Assembly (NCBI GenBank): GCA_049841135.1
Contig: JASGHK010000001.1
Location: 434,001 to 498,000 of the forward strand
Length of the DNA stretch: 64,000 nucleotides
Source: JACRCT01 sp049841135
GTDB taxonomy: Bacteria; Myxococcota; Myxococcia; Myxococcales; UBA5297
Direction: 5' to 3'
Shown here: piece by piece, positions 1-9,888 of the stretch
Position numbering within the stretch: position 1 is the stretch's first letter
Layout: the number at the start of each line of letters is the position of its first letter
Position numbers and translations under genes: made by a program
Notes under the pieces: model-generated
What the model was told of the DNA's origin: nothing
What the model saw: only the letters and a program-made list of their open reading frames with translations
Database searches by the model: none

Positions 1-154
1 GCGCCTTGCCCGCCTTCTCGAAGAAGTCGGCGACCTTGTTGCTCTTCTCCGTCGGGTCGAACCTCGGGACTGGCTTGGTGGCTTCCGCGGGACCAGTCGA
101 GGCGGCGGGCTTGACGGACGGAGTTGCGGGACCGCGAATCGGACCGACGGGCAT
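1..154 (-). CDS. Hypothetical protein, N-terminal fragment cut by window edge
   Basis: Only about 51 N-terminal codons are visible; the gene runs off the left edge. It starts at an ATG at 154 preceded by a good GGGAGGG Shine-Dalgarno about 6 bases upstream. The visible part is a Pro/Ala/Thr-rich stretch with no signal peptide, followed by a charged segment that may begin a folded domain. I do not recognise the family. The start and strand are supported by the ribosome binding site and an uninterrupted frame; the function is unknown. Confidence 0.5.
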   Translation of the reverse strand, partial: MPVGPIRGPATPSVKPAASTGPAEATKPVPRFDPTEKSNKVADFFEKAGKA

Positions 155-513
155 GGCAGACCCTCCCAGACTTCGAAGATGGGTCCATTATCGGGTCCGA
201 TGTGGGGGAGGTTGCGCTCATGTCGCACCCCGCACCGCATGCGTCGGAGGCGTGACGAATTACACAATAAAGACAGCCACTTGAGGTCCCATTTTGGAGC
301 CACGGGAAGGCCCCTGGGGGCTCCAGAAATGGCCCAGGACGGCCGCTCGGAAGCCGAGTCCCACTGAAATGGGGCTGGCGAGCCAAGTCCGCTCCGCCGG
401 CCAGCCAGGGGCCTTCCAGGCCGGATCTGGCCGATCGAAGGCCGGTTTGGAGCCTGCCGGAGGCCTCCAGCCGCCTTGAGCGCCACCGGTGGAGGATATC
501 GGGCGGCGTTGTC
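155..513. other. Intergenic region, 359 bp, no gene recognised
   Basis: This GC-rich gap separates the edge gene from the 3' end of the next minus-strand gene. It should hold the promoter of the edge gene: a GATAAT-like hexamer on the minus strand near 189-194 could be a -10, but no convincing -35 lies at the right distance. Several short GGCC-rich inverted repeats are present (for example CCACCGGTGG near 483-492). Short open frames exist on both strands but have no ribosome binding sites or recognisable sequence. Confidence 0.35.
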
Positions 514-1633
514 CTACCCGTGCTTCTGCTGGCCCTGACCCGCCTCTCCAGACGCCGGGACCGGCTGCGGCAGGGCCGCCACGTTGGCAGCAGCCGCTGC
601 CGCTGCCCGCTGCTTCTTCTCGAGCATCGGACCGACCGAGAGGGCCACGATGGCGAGGACCAGCAGCCCGACGCCGACGAGCTCGTTGGCGGGCGGCTGC
701 TTCTCGCCCAGCCACAGCCAGAGCGAGTACGACGCGACGACGCCGGCCAACAGGCTGGAGACGCGGTTCACCGGGACGCAGAAGGTGTTCTCGCGCTTGT
801 CGAGCAGGATGAGCCCGCCGAAGACTCCGGTGCCCTGCGAGAGGATGCCAATGACGACGGCGATGATCACCACCGCCGGGCTCCAGCCGGCATCCAGGTG
901 CGCCGGGTGCTCGAAGCCGTGGGCGAGCCCGTGGGTGAAGTCGATGGTCGGGTGGTCGGCGCCGAAGAGCGCCAGTCCGGCGAGCACGATGACCAGCGCC
1001 GGGGTGGCCACCATCTGCTCCTCGACGAAGTAGCGCGTCCGCGCGTTCTCGTCGTCCGACTTCGCCAGCCGGGTCATGAAGCGCAGGCGCAGGAAATAGG
1101 CGAAGAGGTAGATGGCGAGGTTGAGCAGCGCCACCGCGGTGATCTCGTAGCTGACCTTGCCGACGAAGAACGCCGCCAGGAGCGACGCGATGCTCAATCC
1201 CAGCGCGGTCCACGAGTACCACTTGACCTTGCGGCCGGAGAAGAAGTCGGTGATGGGCGCGATGATCAGCACGCCGCCGCGCATGAGCAGCATCATGAAG
1301 ACGATGGAGACGCCGCTGAAGGTGTAGGCCAGCGTCGTGGTGGGGATGACCGCGGCGGTGCCCAGGCCCGACAGGAAGGTCCAGAACCCTGGGACGGGGA
1401 TGTTGAAGCCCAGGACCTTCTTGTGGCCGGCGTACTTCCACCACCCCATGGCCGTGATGAAGACGATCATCGCGACCAGCGAGGCGACCGCCGTGAGCGG
1501 GAGCGACTTCGCTTCCCGTGATCGCCTTGAACTTGGAGAGGTACTTGGTGAGGGCGCTGTACGGGGCGTAGCAGGCGAAGTACCCAAAGGCGAACCACCA
1601 GATGCTGGGGTACTTCGATTCGTTCTCGGTCAT
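514..1633 (-). CDS. Multi-pass inner-membrane protein, one-base frameshift near its N-terminus
   Basis: The N-terminal piece (start ATG at 1633, GAGGGG upstream) and the rest of the protein lie in different frames. They join at about 1512-1517 if one base is removed, giving 372 residues. The protein has roughly ten hydrophobic segments spread over its length, short loops and an Ala-rich cytoplasmic tail. The pattern resembles EamA/drug-metabolite-transporter-type carriers, but I see no diagnostic motif, so substrate and direction are unknown. The break inserts an A in a GGGAGCG context, like several other frameshifts in this window, and is probably an assembly error. Confidence 0.6.
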
Positions 1634-1708
1634 GGCGTCAATCATCCCCTCGAGGGGGCGTCTCGCCCACTTTTCGGCCAAAGTGGGAAGCCGCGGGAAG
1701 TCGGCCAA

Positions 1709-1741
1709 GCAAAAGCCCCAGGACCGGGAAGATCCTGGGGC
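1709..1741 (-). terminator. Rho-independent terminator after tRNA-Val
   Basis: On the minus strand a 9-bp perfect stem (GCCCCAGGA paired with its complement at 1715-1723/1733-1741) with a 9-base loop is followed by TTTTGCTT. It lies 12 bases downstream of the tRNA-Val 3' end and fits a factor-independent terminator for that tRNA. Confidence 0.8.
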
Positions 1742-1753
1742 CTGCTTCTTCGA

Positions 1754-1825
1754 TGGGCGCTGAAGGGTTCGAACCTTCGACCCCTGCCGTGTGAAGGCAG
1801 TGCTCTACCGCTGAGCCAAGCGCCC
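1754..1825 (-). tRNA. tRNA-Val (anticodon CAC)
   Basis: A complete cloverleaf can be drawn: 7-bp acceptor stem GGGCGCT/AGCGCCC, D-stem GCTC/GAGC, anticodon stem CTGCC/GGCAG with loop TTCACAC (anticodon CAC, reads GUG), and T-arm GAAGG-TTCGAAC-CCTTC. The discriminator is A at 1754. The 3' CCA is not encoded and would be added by the nucleotidyltransferase. An intrinsic terminator follows directly, so it is probably transcribed alone. Confidence 0.95.
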
Positions 1826-1908
1826 GGACTGCTTAACGTCCAACCGAACGAGCGCGGCACTATGCCAATTCCGGCGCGAAGCTGTCAACGGACTTCTTCA
1901 TTCATCCA

Positions 1909-2589
1909 TCACTTGCCCGCGAGCTGCCCGGCGACGCGAGCCGAGAGCTTCTCGAGCAGCGTGATGACCGCCTCGCGGAAGCCGCCGTTGCGCACGGCGA
2001 TGACGTCCACGGCCTCGACCTCGGGGTCCTTGGCCAGGTCGATGTCCAGCGTGTTGGCCCAGATCCCCGACTTGCCCGGCAGGCGGAAGAGCTTGCCGGC
2101 GCCCTTGAGGTAGAGCCCGCTCTTGCCCGCCTGGTGGCGCACGCCCCACTCCGCCACCTTGAGCTCCAGCACCGCGTCCGCCCCCGCGCCGCGCAGCGCG
2201 TCGTAGTCCACCGGCTGGGTGCGGTCCACGACGAGCAAGGACTGCAGCACGGTGGCGACCTCGGCGGCGGGCATCGCGGTGCTCCACGGCGCCGTCTCGG
2301 GAAGGTGGGCCATCAGCGTCGCGCGCAGCCGCTCCTCGATCTCGAAGACGGTGACCTGCTTGGAGAGCGTCTCCTTGAGCCGCGCGTCCGACTCAGACGC
2401 GGCGAGCGTGGGGTAGGCCTTGTTCTCGCCCGCCGCGGCGACCGAGACGCTGGGCCCGGGCGAGGCGCGGACCACGACGGCGAGGCGGTGCACGTCCGTG
2501 AGCGAGCCCTCGGAGAGCTGGGCGTGGGCGCAGCCGGTCAGCAGGCAGGCGAGCGCAAACCCCAACGGGACGATTCGAGTCGTGAACAT
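1909..2589 (-). CDS. Putative lipoprotein, last gene of the surface operon
   Basis: 226 residues. The N-terminus is a short lipoprotein signal with lipobox LLTGC, so Cys20 is the likely acylated residue and the protein should sit in the inner or outer membrane. The remainder is soluble, mixed alpha/beta, with no motif I recognise. The layout recalls the GNA1162/LpoB-like group of periplasmic lipoproteins that belong to envelope complexes, but this is only a resemblance. The ATG is 10 bases after the stop of the PKD protein gene, which argues for cotranscription with the four genes upstream. Confidence 0.75.
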   Translation of the reverse strand: MFTTRIVPLGFALACLLTGCAHAQLSEGSLTDVHRLAVVVRASPGPSVSVAAAGENKAYPTLAASESDARLKETLSKQVTVFEIEERLRATLMAHLPETAPWSTAMPAAEVATVLQSLLVVDRTQPVDYDALRGAGADAVLELKVAEWGVRHQAGKSGLYLKGAGKLFRLPGKSGIWANTLDIDLAKDPEVEAVDVIAVRNGGFREAVITLLEKLSARVAGQLAGK

Positions 2590-2599
2590 GGGCGATACC

Positions 2600-5500
2600 C
2601 TAGCACGGCGGGTTCGGCCGGCGACGGGACAAGGACGAGGCCGCGACCAGCGCGAAGAGCCCGACCCAGCCGGCGCCGCCGCCTCCCGCCTCCGCGCAGT
2701 TGCAGCTCAGGGAGATGGAGGAGGACTTCACGGGCGGGCGGCCTCCAGCCTGGGACTCGCCGGAGATGACGGGCCGCTCGCCCGCGTGCAGCCGGGCGAC
2801 GGCCTGCGAGACCACGACGCCGCTCGCCGAGGCCTGCCGTCGCGCGTAGTAGGTCACGCTCGTCGGCGCCTTCCCGTCCGCCGGGGTGTCCAGCCCGGCG
2901 AAGACCAGCCGCGGGATCGTCTTGCCCGGGTTGGCAGGGTCCGGCTCGTTGACCACCGCCGGGTCGGCCACGCGCGCGCCGTTGACCTTGCTCTCCCCGT
3001 GGATGAGCTCCAGGCCCACCAGCGTCAGCTGCAGGTCCATCACCCCCGGGTGCGCCGAGGCGCACTCGGTGGAGGTGCTGACCGTGAAGCGGACGGGCTC
3101 GCCGGCGGTGGCGCTGCGCCGGTCGGCGTCGTGGACCAGCTCGACGAACTGCCGCGGCGCGTAGCGGACGTGGACGCGCGCGGCGTTGCTCGCACCGGCG
3201 GGCGAGGTGGCGACGACCTCGAACGTCGACTCGGTCTCCCAGACCTGGGCGAGCGCCGCGGGGTCGGGCTCGACGCTCGAGCTCGCCGCCCGGCAGGACC
3301 CGCGTCGGCAAGGCCGGCCCGTCGACCTGCGTCCAGTGCCAGCTCACGCCGCACAGCGAGCTGGCCTGGGGCGAGACGACCAGCGGCTCGACCCGCTCGC
3401 ACCCGAGGAGCAGCGCCTTGCGCAGGTCGGTCGTCCCCTCCAACGTCACCACGGGAACGCCGCTCGCTCCGTCGATCGGGCGGTCGGCGCTGTCGCTGAA
3501 GGTCGCGAGGCGCACCTCGAGGTGGACGGTGTCCTGGCCGCAGGTCTCGAAGGTGTGGTCCAGCGTCTGGCCGGTGAACGTGAACGGCGGCTCGCCCTTC
3601 TTGGACTCGAGCCACGCCGTCCACATGAAGTTGCCCTGGTCGGGGCACGGGCCGAGCGCCTCGGCGGTCGCCACCACGCGGGCGCCGGTCACCCCCACGC
3701 TGGCGATGTGCACGCCTGTCGGCGGCTGGGGCACGGCCAGGTAGGTCGCCGCGAGGCTCCCCTCGCCTGCGCTGCCCGGGCCGTTCGACGGCGTCGCCCG
3801 CGCGGTGCAGGTGGCGGGCACGTCGGCGCAGTTGCTGCCGGGGTGAACGAAGGCGACCGACGTCGCCGAGGGCGCGGTCGGCGCGGGGGTGCCCGAGCAG
3901 GACCACGCCCAGGTGAACTCGGTGGCGCAGGCGTTGGAGGCCGCGACCGTCGCGGCCACCGACTTGCCGTCCTGCACCTCCTGCGGGCCGTCGTACGAGA
4001 CGCTGACCACGGTCGGCGGGTGGCTCTGGCCGAGGACGAGCTGGACCGAGTCGGTCGCCGTCTGGCCGCCGCCGGTCGCGGTGACCTGGCAGGTGCACGC
4101 GCCGCCGGTGCAGTTGGGGTTGGGGTTGGCGAACGTCCACTTCGCGGCCGCCCCCGGCGAGGGCGGCGGCATCGGCGCGCCCGAGCAGCTGCAGGTCCAG
4201 GAGAGGACCGGGGCGCAGAAGAGGTCGGTCTGGGCTTCGAGGTCGATCGACTCTCCGGGCTGCAGCGAGACCGTGTCCCCCAGGCCCTTGAGCTGCACCT
4301 TGCCCTGCCCGTTGCTCGCGCCGAGGAGCTTCACCGTGAAGTCGAGGACCGCCGGCAGCCCGGGGCCCTTGGGGGTCACGGTGAGCCGGCAAGGGACCTC
4401 GCTGCCGCACGGATCGCCGTCGTTCTTGAACTGGACCGTGGCGCTGCTGTTCGCCGGGTCGCACGACCAGGCGTAGGTGAAGAGCGAAGCGTCGGTGCCG
4501 GAGCAGTGCCGGTCGACCTGGGCGGTCACCGACAGCGTCGTGCCGTAGGTGACCTGGACGTCGGTTCCGGAGGACAGAGCGAGGTCCGGCGCCTCGACGA
4601 TCTCGGCGAGGTGCACCGGAAAGTCCCTAGAGACGGTCAGGGAGGCGTCGCCGCTGTCGGTCACCTGGAGGTGGATGGTGCCGTCCTGCCCGCCGCACCC
4701 GGCTTGGGGCAGCTCGAAGGTGGCGCTGGCTCCCGCGACGAAGGGCGCCGGGACCGCGCCGCTCACCTGGAACTCGTAGGTGACGGGTCGCCCGCAGTCC
4801 CTGGTCGCGCTGGCGGTCAGCGGGTAGGTGCCGCCGACCTGCCACTGGTAGGTCCCCGCGCTCGGCGGCGGCGACAGCGCCGGCGAGGCCGGGGCGCGCG
4901 GCGCGTGCGTGATCAGCACCGGGACGTCGATGGGCGGGGACGTGGTCTTGCGCCCGTCGGTCAGCTCGAGCGCGTGGGGCAGGTTCTGCGCGGAGCAGGA
5001 GATCGTCGGCGTGAAGGTCACGCTCGCGGAGTGGCTGCCGTCGACGCTGGTCGGGCCGAACCAGGTGAGCGTCGCCGGGTCGCCCTCGGGGTCGGTCACG
5101 GTGGCCGCCAGCGTCACCTCCGCGTTGTCCGGGACGGTGGCCGGCAGCGCCTGGCCGTTCACCGTGACCACCGCCGTCGGGGCCTGGTTGGCGTAGACGA
5201 GGAGCTCGGGAGCGAAGCCGCTGCCGCCCGTCAGGGACAGGTCGTTGGCGCCCACCGCGACGCAGTTGTTCTCGTCCCAGCAGGCCACCGCGCGAAGCAC
5301 CCTCACTGCCGGCGAGATGCCGGAGAGGTCGATGCGCCGCCAGTTGTCGCCGCCGTCGAGGCTCTGGGCGATGGCGCCTTCGGTGGTGTTGGAGCTCGAG
5401 GCCTGCCCCACCGCCAGCGCGAAGCCGTTGGGGGCCATGGTCACGCCGAGCACCGGCTCGAAGTCCATCAGCGCTCCGCTGGGCGCCGCCGCGGTGCTGG

Positions 5501-6230
5501 TCGCGGCGTTGAGCTTGCGGGTGTTGGCCGCGTTCCCCGCCGCCACCAGGCCGGTATCTCCCAGCAGGAACAACGAGGTGATGTTCGCGGCGTTCAGGAA
5601 CTCGGTGGTCTGCGGGTGCCGGTAGAGCCGGCCGCCCACGGCGTAGTCGAGGATGCCGGAGGCGCTCGACCGCGCGATGAGGCTCGCAGCGCCGAAGGAG
5701 AGAGTGCTGGGGGAGACGTCGGTCAGGGTCCCGCTGGCGTACTGGACCACCATGGGGAGGGTCGGCTTGGCGGTCGAACCTCCGACCAGGTAGCCGTTGG
5801 CGGAGTCGGAGAAGGCGATGCCGCTGACGGTGATCGAGCCCAGCGCGACGGGAACGGTGAGGTTGGTGCAACTCCAGGAGGTGCCGTTCCAGGCAGCGTG
5901 CGCGTTGGCCTGGCCGAAGGCGTGGACGGAGCTGCCGTCCGCCGCGACCCAGACGGCGTTGAGGAGTCGGGTGATGCCGGCGCAGCTCGTGTCTTGTCGC
6001 GCGGTCGCGAAGCCGTCGGTCGACGTCACGATGAAGCTCGCGGTGGATTGCGTCCCGCCCACCGCCCACACCTTGCCGCCCGCCCCCACCCCGACCGACT
6101 TCAGGTTCAGCGACGGAGGGGTCGCGGGCTGGCCGCCGGAATCCACGAAGACCGTGCGCTGCCAGCCGGCGCGGGCCGGGGCCGCGGCGAGGAGCAGGGT
6201 CGCGAGCGCGATGGCTTGGGCGTACCGCAC
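2600..6230 (-). CDS. Large secreted YCF48-like/PKD protein with MYXO-CTERM-like tail (frameshifted)
   Basis: About 1209 residues once a one-base frameshift near 3285-3295 is corrected. The GTG start at 6230 has GGAGG five bases upstream and lies 10 bases after the barrel gene stop. Order: signal peptide (residues 1-22, ending ARA), a beta-propeller-like part rich in YCF48/BNR-type W/AVG turns (to about 400), then a chain of PKD/Ig-like modules, several carrying a W-S-C core and paired cysteines. The extreme C-terminus has CNC, a Gly linker, a hydrophobic helix and RRR, matching the MYXO-CTERM layout (TIGR03901 type) that sorts proteins to the surface. Probably a surface-anchored adhesive or scaffold protein. 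Confidence 0.8.
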
Positions 6231-6240
6231 GCGCGCCTCC

Positions 6241-9200
6241 TCAGTAGGCAGCCTCGAGCCGCAGATAGACGCGGTCGCTGCCGGTGTTCCGCGGGTCCAC
6301 CCCGTCCCCCGAGTAGCCGTGCAGATTGTACCCGAGCGCCACGCCCAGCATCTGGTCGAACCAGTAGGCCGCCTCCACCCGGAACGCGTCCAGCGCCTCC
6401 CCTTCCGGGGCGCTGCTGCGCCGCGAGTACTCGGCCGCCGCCTCCAGCCCGCCGACGATGCGCACCGCCCCCCGGATGGACCCCGCGAGGACGGCCGTGG
6501 TCCCGCCCGTCCGGTAGAAGGCGCCATGGATGCCGGCACCGATCCGCAGGCGGTCGAAGAGCACCACCGAGGGCCGCAGCGCCACCAGGTGCACCAGCTC
6601 CGTCCCCGAGGTCTCCGACTGCGGCAGCGCCGGCGCGCGGTCGACGATGGAGTAGCTCGCCAGCAGCACGAACGGCTCGAGCCGCAGGCTGGCGCCGGCG
6701 TAGCCCTCCAGCGCGAAGGTCTCGTCGACGCCGCGGTTGCGCGTCTTGGTGGCCAAGAGCCTTGCGCCCAGGGAGAGGTACGGCAGCGGCCGGGCGTCCA
6801 GCGAGGCGCCGCCCACGGTCTGCCAGCGGTCGACGCCCCCTTCCTTCTCGGCCAGCGACGCGCCGCGCTCCCGCCGCACCTCGGCCAGCCCGGAGAGGCG
6901 CACGCCGGAGACGAGCCAGGCCACGCGCGCCGACCCCGAGTCGCGGTTGAAGCCGGGCACGCCGGTGAAGAGCAGCCGCGTGCCGCGCTCGTACCTCGCC
7001 GACAAGGTCAGGCTGCGCGTCGGGGCGTAGGAGAGGCCGACGGCGCGGCCGGTGCGCAGGGAGTCGACGTCGCGGGCGAAGAGGTCCTCCACGAACACGT
7101 CGGAGCGCTCGTCCAGCCGGCGGCGGGCACCGGAGACCGCCACCATCTGGCCGGCGCCCGGGCCGTCCACGTCCGAGCTCCAGTAGCCGTAAGAGACGTC
7201 GCCTTCGCCGGCGCGCTCGACGCCGACCTGGACCTGGGTGCCCACGCCCGGGCCCCAGCCGCCGCGGACCGAGAAGCCCAGGTCGTCCTTGGGACGCCAG
7301 GTCGCGCCGACGGCCGCGAAGGTGTCGTCGCGGGCGGCGAGGCCGCCGCCGTGGCTCCAGACGCGCTGCTGATAGCTCGCGTTGACCGACAGCTCGCGGG
7401 TGATGGCGTAGTCCAGCCGCGCGCCCACCCCCAGCCGCCCCGACTGCTCGGTCTCCTCGGGCAGCTGCATGCCGCCGTAGCTGGCCTCGAGCAGCACGGT
7501 GAGGTCGCCGAAGCGACCGCTGCCGCGCAGCGAGCCGTCGCGCGCTTCGAGCTGCCCGCCCGAGAACGGGTCACGCGGGTCGGAGCCCAGGCGGTCGTCG
7601 TAGCGCGCTGCCAGCTCGAAGCGGCCCAGCGAGAGCCGGACGAGGCCGCCGACCTGACGCGCCTCGACGTTGGACTGGGCCCCGCCGTCGCTGAAGCCGG
7701 CGTCGCGACCCCGGGCCCACAGCTGGGCGCCATACATCTCCTCCGAGACGGATGCGCGCACCGACCAGGCCCGCGCGGGATTGGCGTTCGCCATGGCGGG
7801 CGCCGAGAGGAAGGAGAGGCCACCGGTGTCGGAGGCGTTGAAGCCGCCGGTGAGCGTCGGGGCGAACAGCGTGCCCTCGCTCTGCGCGACCTCCGCCGCC
7901 AGCGTCACCGGCCCCACCCGGCCACGGCCGCGAGCGCCGAGGAGCAGGTAGTCGGTCTCGTCGGGGCTGGCGTCGAACCGCCGCTCCTTGACCGCGCTGA
8001 CCCCGAGCTCGACGTACCGGCCCACCGACAGCCCGGCCTTACCCCCGAAGGCCTGCAGGCGCTCGCCCTCCAGCGACCGGTACTCGTAGTCGACGATCAG
8101 CGTGGGCCGGTGGGCCTGCAGCGGCGTGGCCAGCAGCGGCCCGCCTCCGCTGGCCATGGGCAGCGGCTGCGCCAAGAGGATCCGCCCGCTGGGGAAGTCG
8201 ATGTCGTAGTCGCGGTAGCGCTCCAGGACGCGCTCGTCGAGCGGCAAGCCCGTGGCCCCGTCCCGCAGCTCGACACGCAGCTTCTCGGACCCGGGGACGA
8301 CCGACCCGTGCCGCAGGAAGAACAGCGAGCCGCCGGTCCCCGAGAGCTCGTCGTGGGCGGGCGCGGCCGGGATCTCGCCCCCCCGCGGGAACGGCGGCGC
8401 GAGGTGGCCCTGGACGTTGATCGTGACCGGGCCGATGGGCACGTGCGCGTCGAGCTGGGCTCCGAACAGCGAGCGCTCGTAGCGGCCCACCTCGACGCCG
8501 CTGTAGTCGGCGTGGAACCCGCCCAGCCTGAGCTCCCCGAAGCGCGGGTGGCGCAGGAGCGCCCAGAGCCTGGAGCCGCTGGGGTTGAAGGCGCCGGTGG
8601 TCCCGTCGTCCCCGAAGACCGGCGGGTGCCGCTCCGGGTCCAGCGCCCGCTCGATGGCGAGCGGCTCGCGCGGGCGGAAGAGCAGCAGCGGGTCCGCCGG
8701 GAGCTGGTCGTCCGGGTTGTCGGTTTCGTCGTTCGTTCGCAGCCCGAAGAGGTCCTGCACGTCGCCGGAATCGAGGTCGATGCCGAAGGCCAGGTCGAAG
8801 TCGCCCAGCGGCTGCTGGACGGTGGCCGAGCCGCGGCCGGAGAGGTCGAACCCGCCCTTGAAGTCGTAGCTGAGCTCCACGCTGAGCAGGCCGCTGACGA
8901 CCGACAAGCCGCGCGCGACGACCTGGACCGTGTCCTCGACCGGCGGCTCGTCCGGGACCGAGACCTTCACCAACAGCGCGTTCTCGCCGCGCTGCAGCTC
9001 CACCTCCACCGCGGCGGTGCCGTCCAGGCCGGCGATGGCCTTCTGCGAGGCGATCTCGATCTCCGCCTCCGGCGTCGCCTGGACCGGGATCCGCACTCGG
9101 GCCGCGGGCGCCGACTGCAGCTCGGGCAGGCTCACGGTGGCTATCCGCCGCGGGTCCTGCGGGACGAAGAGGAAGCCGCCGTGGTGCCGCGTCACCACCG

Positions 9201-9888
9201 AGACCTGCTGCCGGTAGAGCACCAATTCGCCGTGCGGCGCTTCGACGGCGATGGTCAGGAAGTTCCCGCCCGGCTTGAGGGGCACGTCCGCGCGGAAGAC
9301 GCCCGCTTCGTCGACCGTCGCCGCGACGCCGCTGACCCGCACCGTCCTGCCGGGCGTCGTCTGGCCGGTGGCGTGGAAGAGGAAGGCTCCGGCCACGACC
9401 TCGCCCGTCGGCCCCCGTCGCGGCCCCTTCTGAAGCTCGGTGCCGGAGGCGGCTTCGACCTTCACCGCGAAGTCGACCTGGTTGAGCGCCGCGGGAGTCG
9501 TCTCCACCACCCGCCTCGGACCACCGACGGGCGTCCCCGCCCGGCCCAGGGAGCCCATGTCCAGCTTGACCAGCACCCGGCCATAGAACTCGCGGATGGA
9601 CGTCTCGGAGATCTCCGCGCGACGTGAGGGGACCGCCGCGACGTGGTAGCGGCCCTGCGCGTCGGTGGTGGCATAGGTGCCGTCGCTGAGCACGACGCGC
9701 GCCCGCGCGATGCCTGGCTCGTCGCTGGAGCAGGTGGAGTCGCCGTCGCGGTCTTCACAGACGCGCCCCACGATGACGCCGGTGTCCAACCCCTCGCGCT
9801 CGCCGACGAAGGCGTTGGCCCCCTGCCCTCGCGCCGCCTCGGGCGCCAGGAGCAGGAGCGACAACGCGAGCGCGCGGCCGGTCCTCAC
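6241..9888 (-). CDS. Large outer-membrane beta-barrel protein with N-terminal SdrD-B/CarboxypepD-like domain
   Basis: 1215 residues, intact. The GTG start at 9888 overlaps the stop of the upstream gene (GTGA), so translation is probably coupled; the much longer open frame upstream of it is a shadow. A signal peptide (about 1-20) is followed by an SdrD B-like/carboxypeptidase-regulatory-like Ig fold with an Asp-rich segment (DRDGDS, typical Ca-binding loop), one or two invasin/Ig-like modules, then from about residue 330 a long run of amphipathic strands ending in an aromatic residue (Tyr), as in outer-membrane barrels. The likely role is an outer-membrane anchor or export pore for the neighbouring secreted proteins. 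This is an inference from architecture and operon position. Confidence 0.7.
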   Translation of the reverse strand: MRTGRALALSLLLLAPEAARGQGANAFVGEREGLDTGVIVGRVCEDRDGDSTCSSDEPGIARARVVLSDGTYATTDAQGRYHVAAVPSRRAEISETSIREFYGRVLVKLDMGSLGRAGTPVGGPRRVVETTPAALNQVDFAVKVEAASGTELQKGPRRGPTGEVVAGAFLFHATGQTTPGRTVRVSGVAATVDEAGVFRADVPLKPGGNFLTIAVEAPHGELVLYRQQVSVVTRHHGGFLFVPQDPRRIATVSLPELQSAPAARVRIPVQATPEAEIEIASQKAIAGLDGTAAVEVELQRGENALLVKVSVPDEPPVEDTVQVVARGLSVVSGLLSVELSYDFKGGFDLSGRGSATVQQPLGDFDLAFGIDLDSGDVQDLFGLRTNDETDNPDDQLPADPLLLFRPREPLAIERALDPERHPPVFGDDGTTGAFNPSGSRLWALLRHPRFGELRLGGFHADYSGVEVGRYERSLFGAQLDAHVPIGPVTINVQGHLAPPFPRGGEIPAAPAHDELSGTGGSLFFLRHGSVVPGSEKLRVELRDGATGLPLDERVLERYRDYDIDFPSGRILLAQPLPMASGGGPLLATPLQAHRPTLIVDYEYRSLEGERLQAFGGKAGLSVGRYVELGVSAVKERRFDASPDETDYLLLGARGRGRVGPVTLAAEVAQSEGTLFAPTLTGGFNASDTGGLSFLSAPAMANANPARAWSVRASVSEEMYGAQLWARGRDAGFSDGGAQSNVEARQVGGLVRLSLGRFELAARYDDRLGSDPRDPFSGGQLEARDGSLRGSGRFGDLTVLLEASYGGMQLPEETEQSGRLGVGARLDYAITRELSVNASYQQRVWSHGGGLAARDDTFAAVGATWRPKDDLGFSVRGGWGPGVGTQVQVGVERAGEGDVSYGYWSSDVDGPGAGQMVAVSGARRRLDERSDVFVEDLFARDVDSLRTGRAVGLSYAPTRSLTLSARYERGTRLLFTGVPGFNRDSGSARVAWLVSGVRLSGLAEVRRERGASLAEKEGGVDRWQTVGGASLDARPLPYLSLGARLLATKTRNRGVDETFALEGYAGASLRLEPFVLLASYSIVDRAPALPQSETSGTELVHLVALRPSVVLFDRLRIGAGIHGAFYRTGGTTAVLAGSIRGAVRIVGGLEAAAEYSRRSSAPEGEALDAFRVEAAYWFDQMLGVALGYNLHGYSGDGVDPRNTGSDRVYLRLEAAY

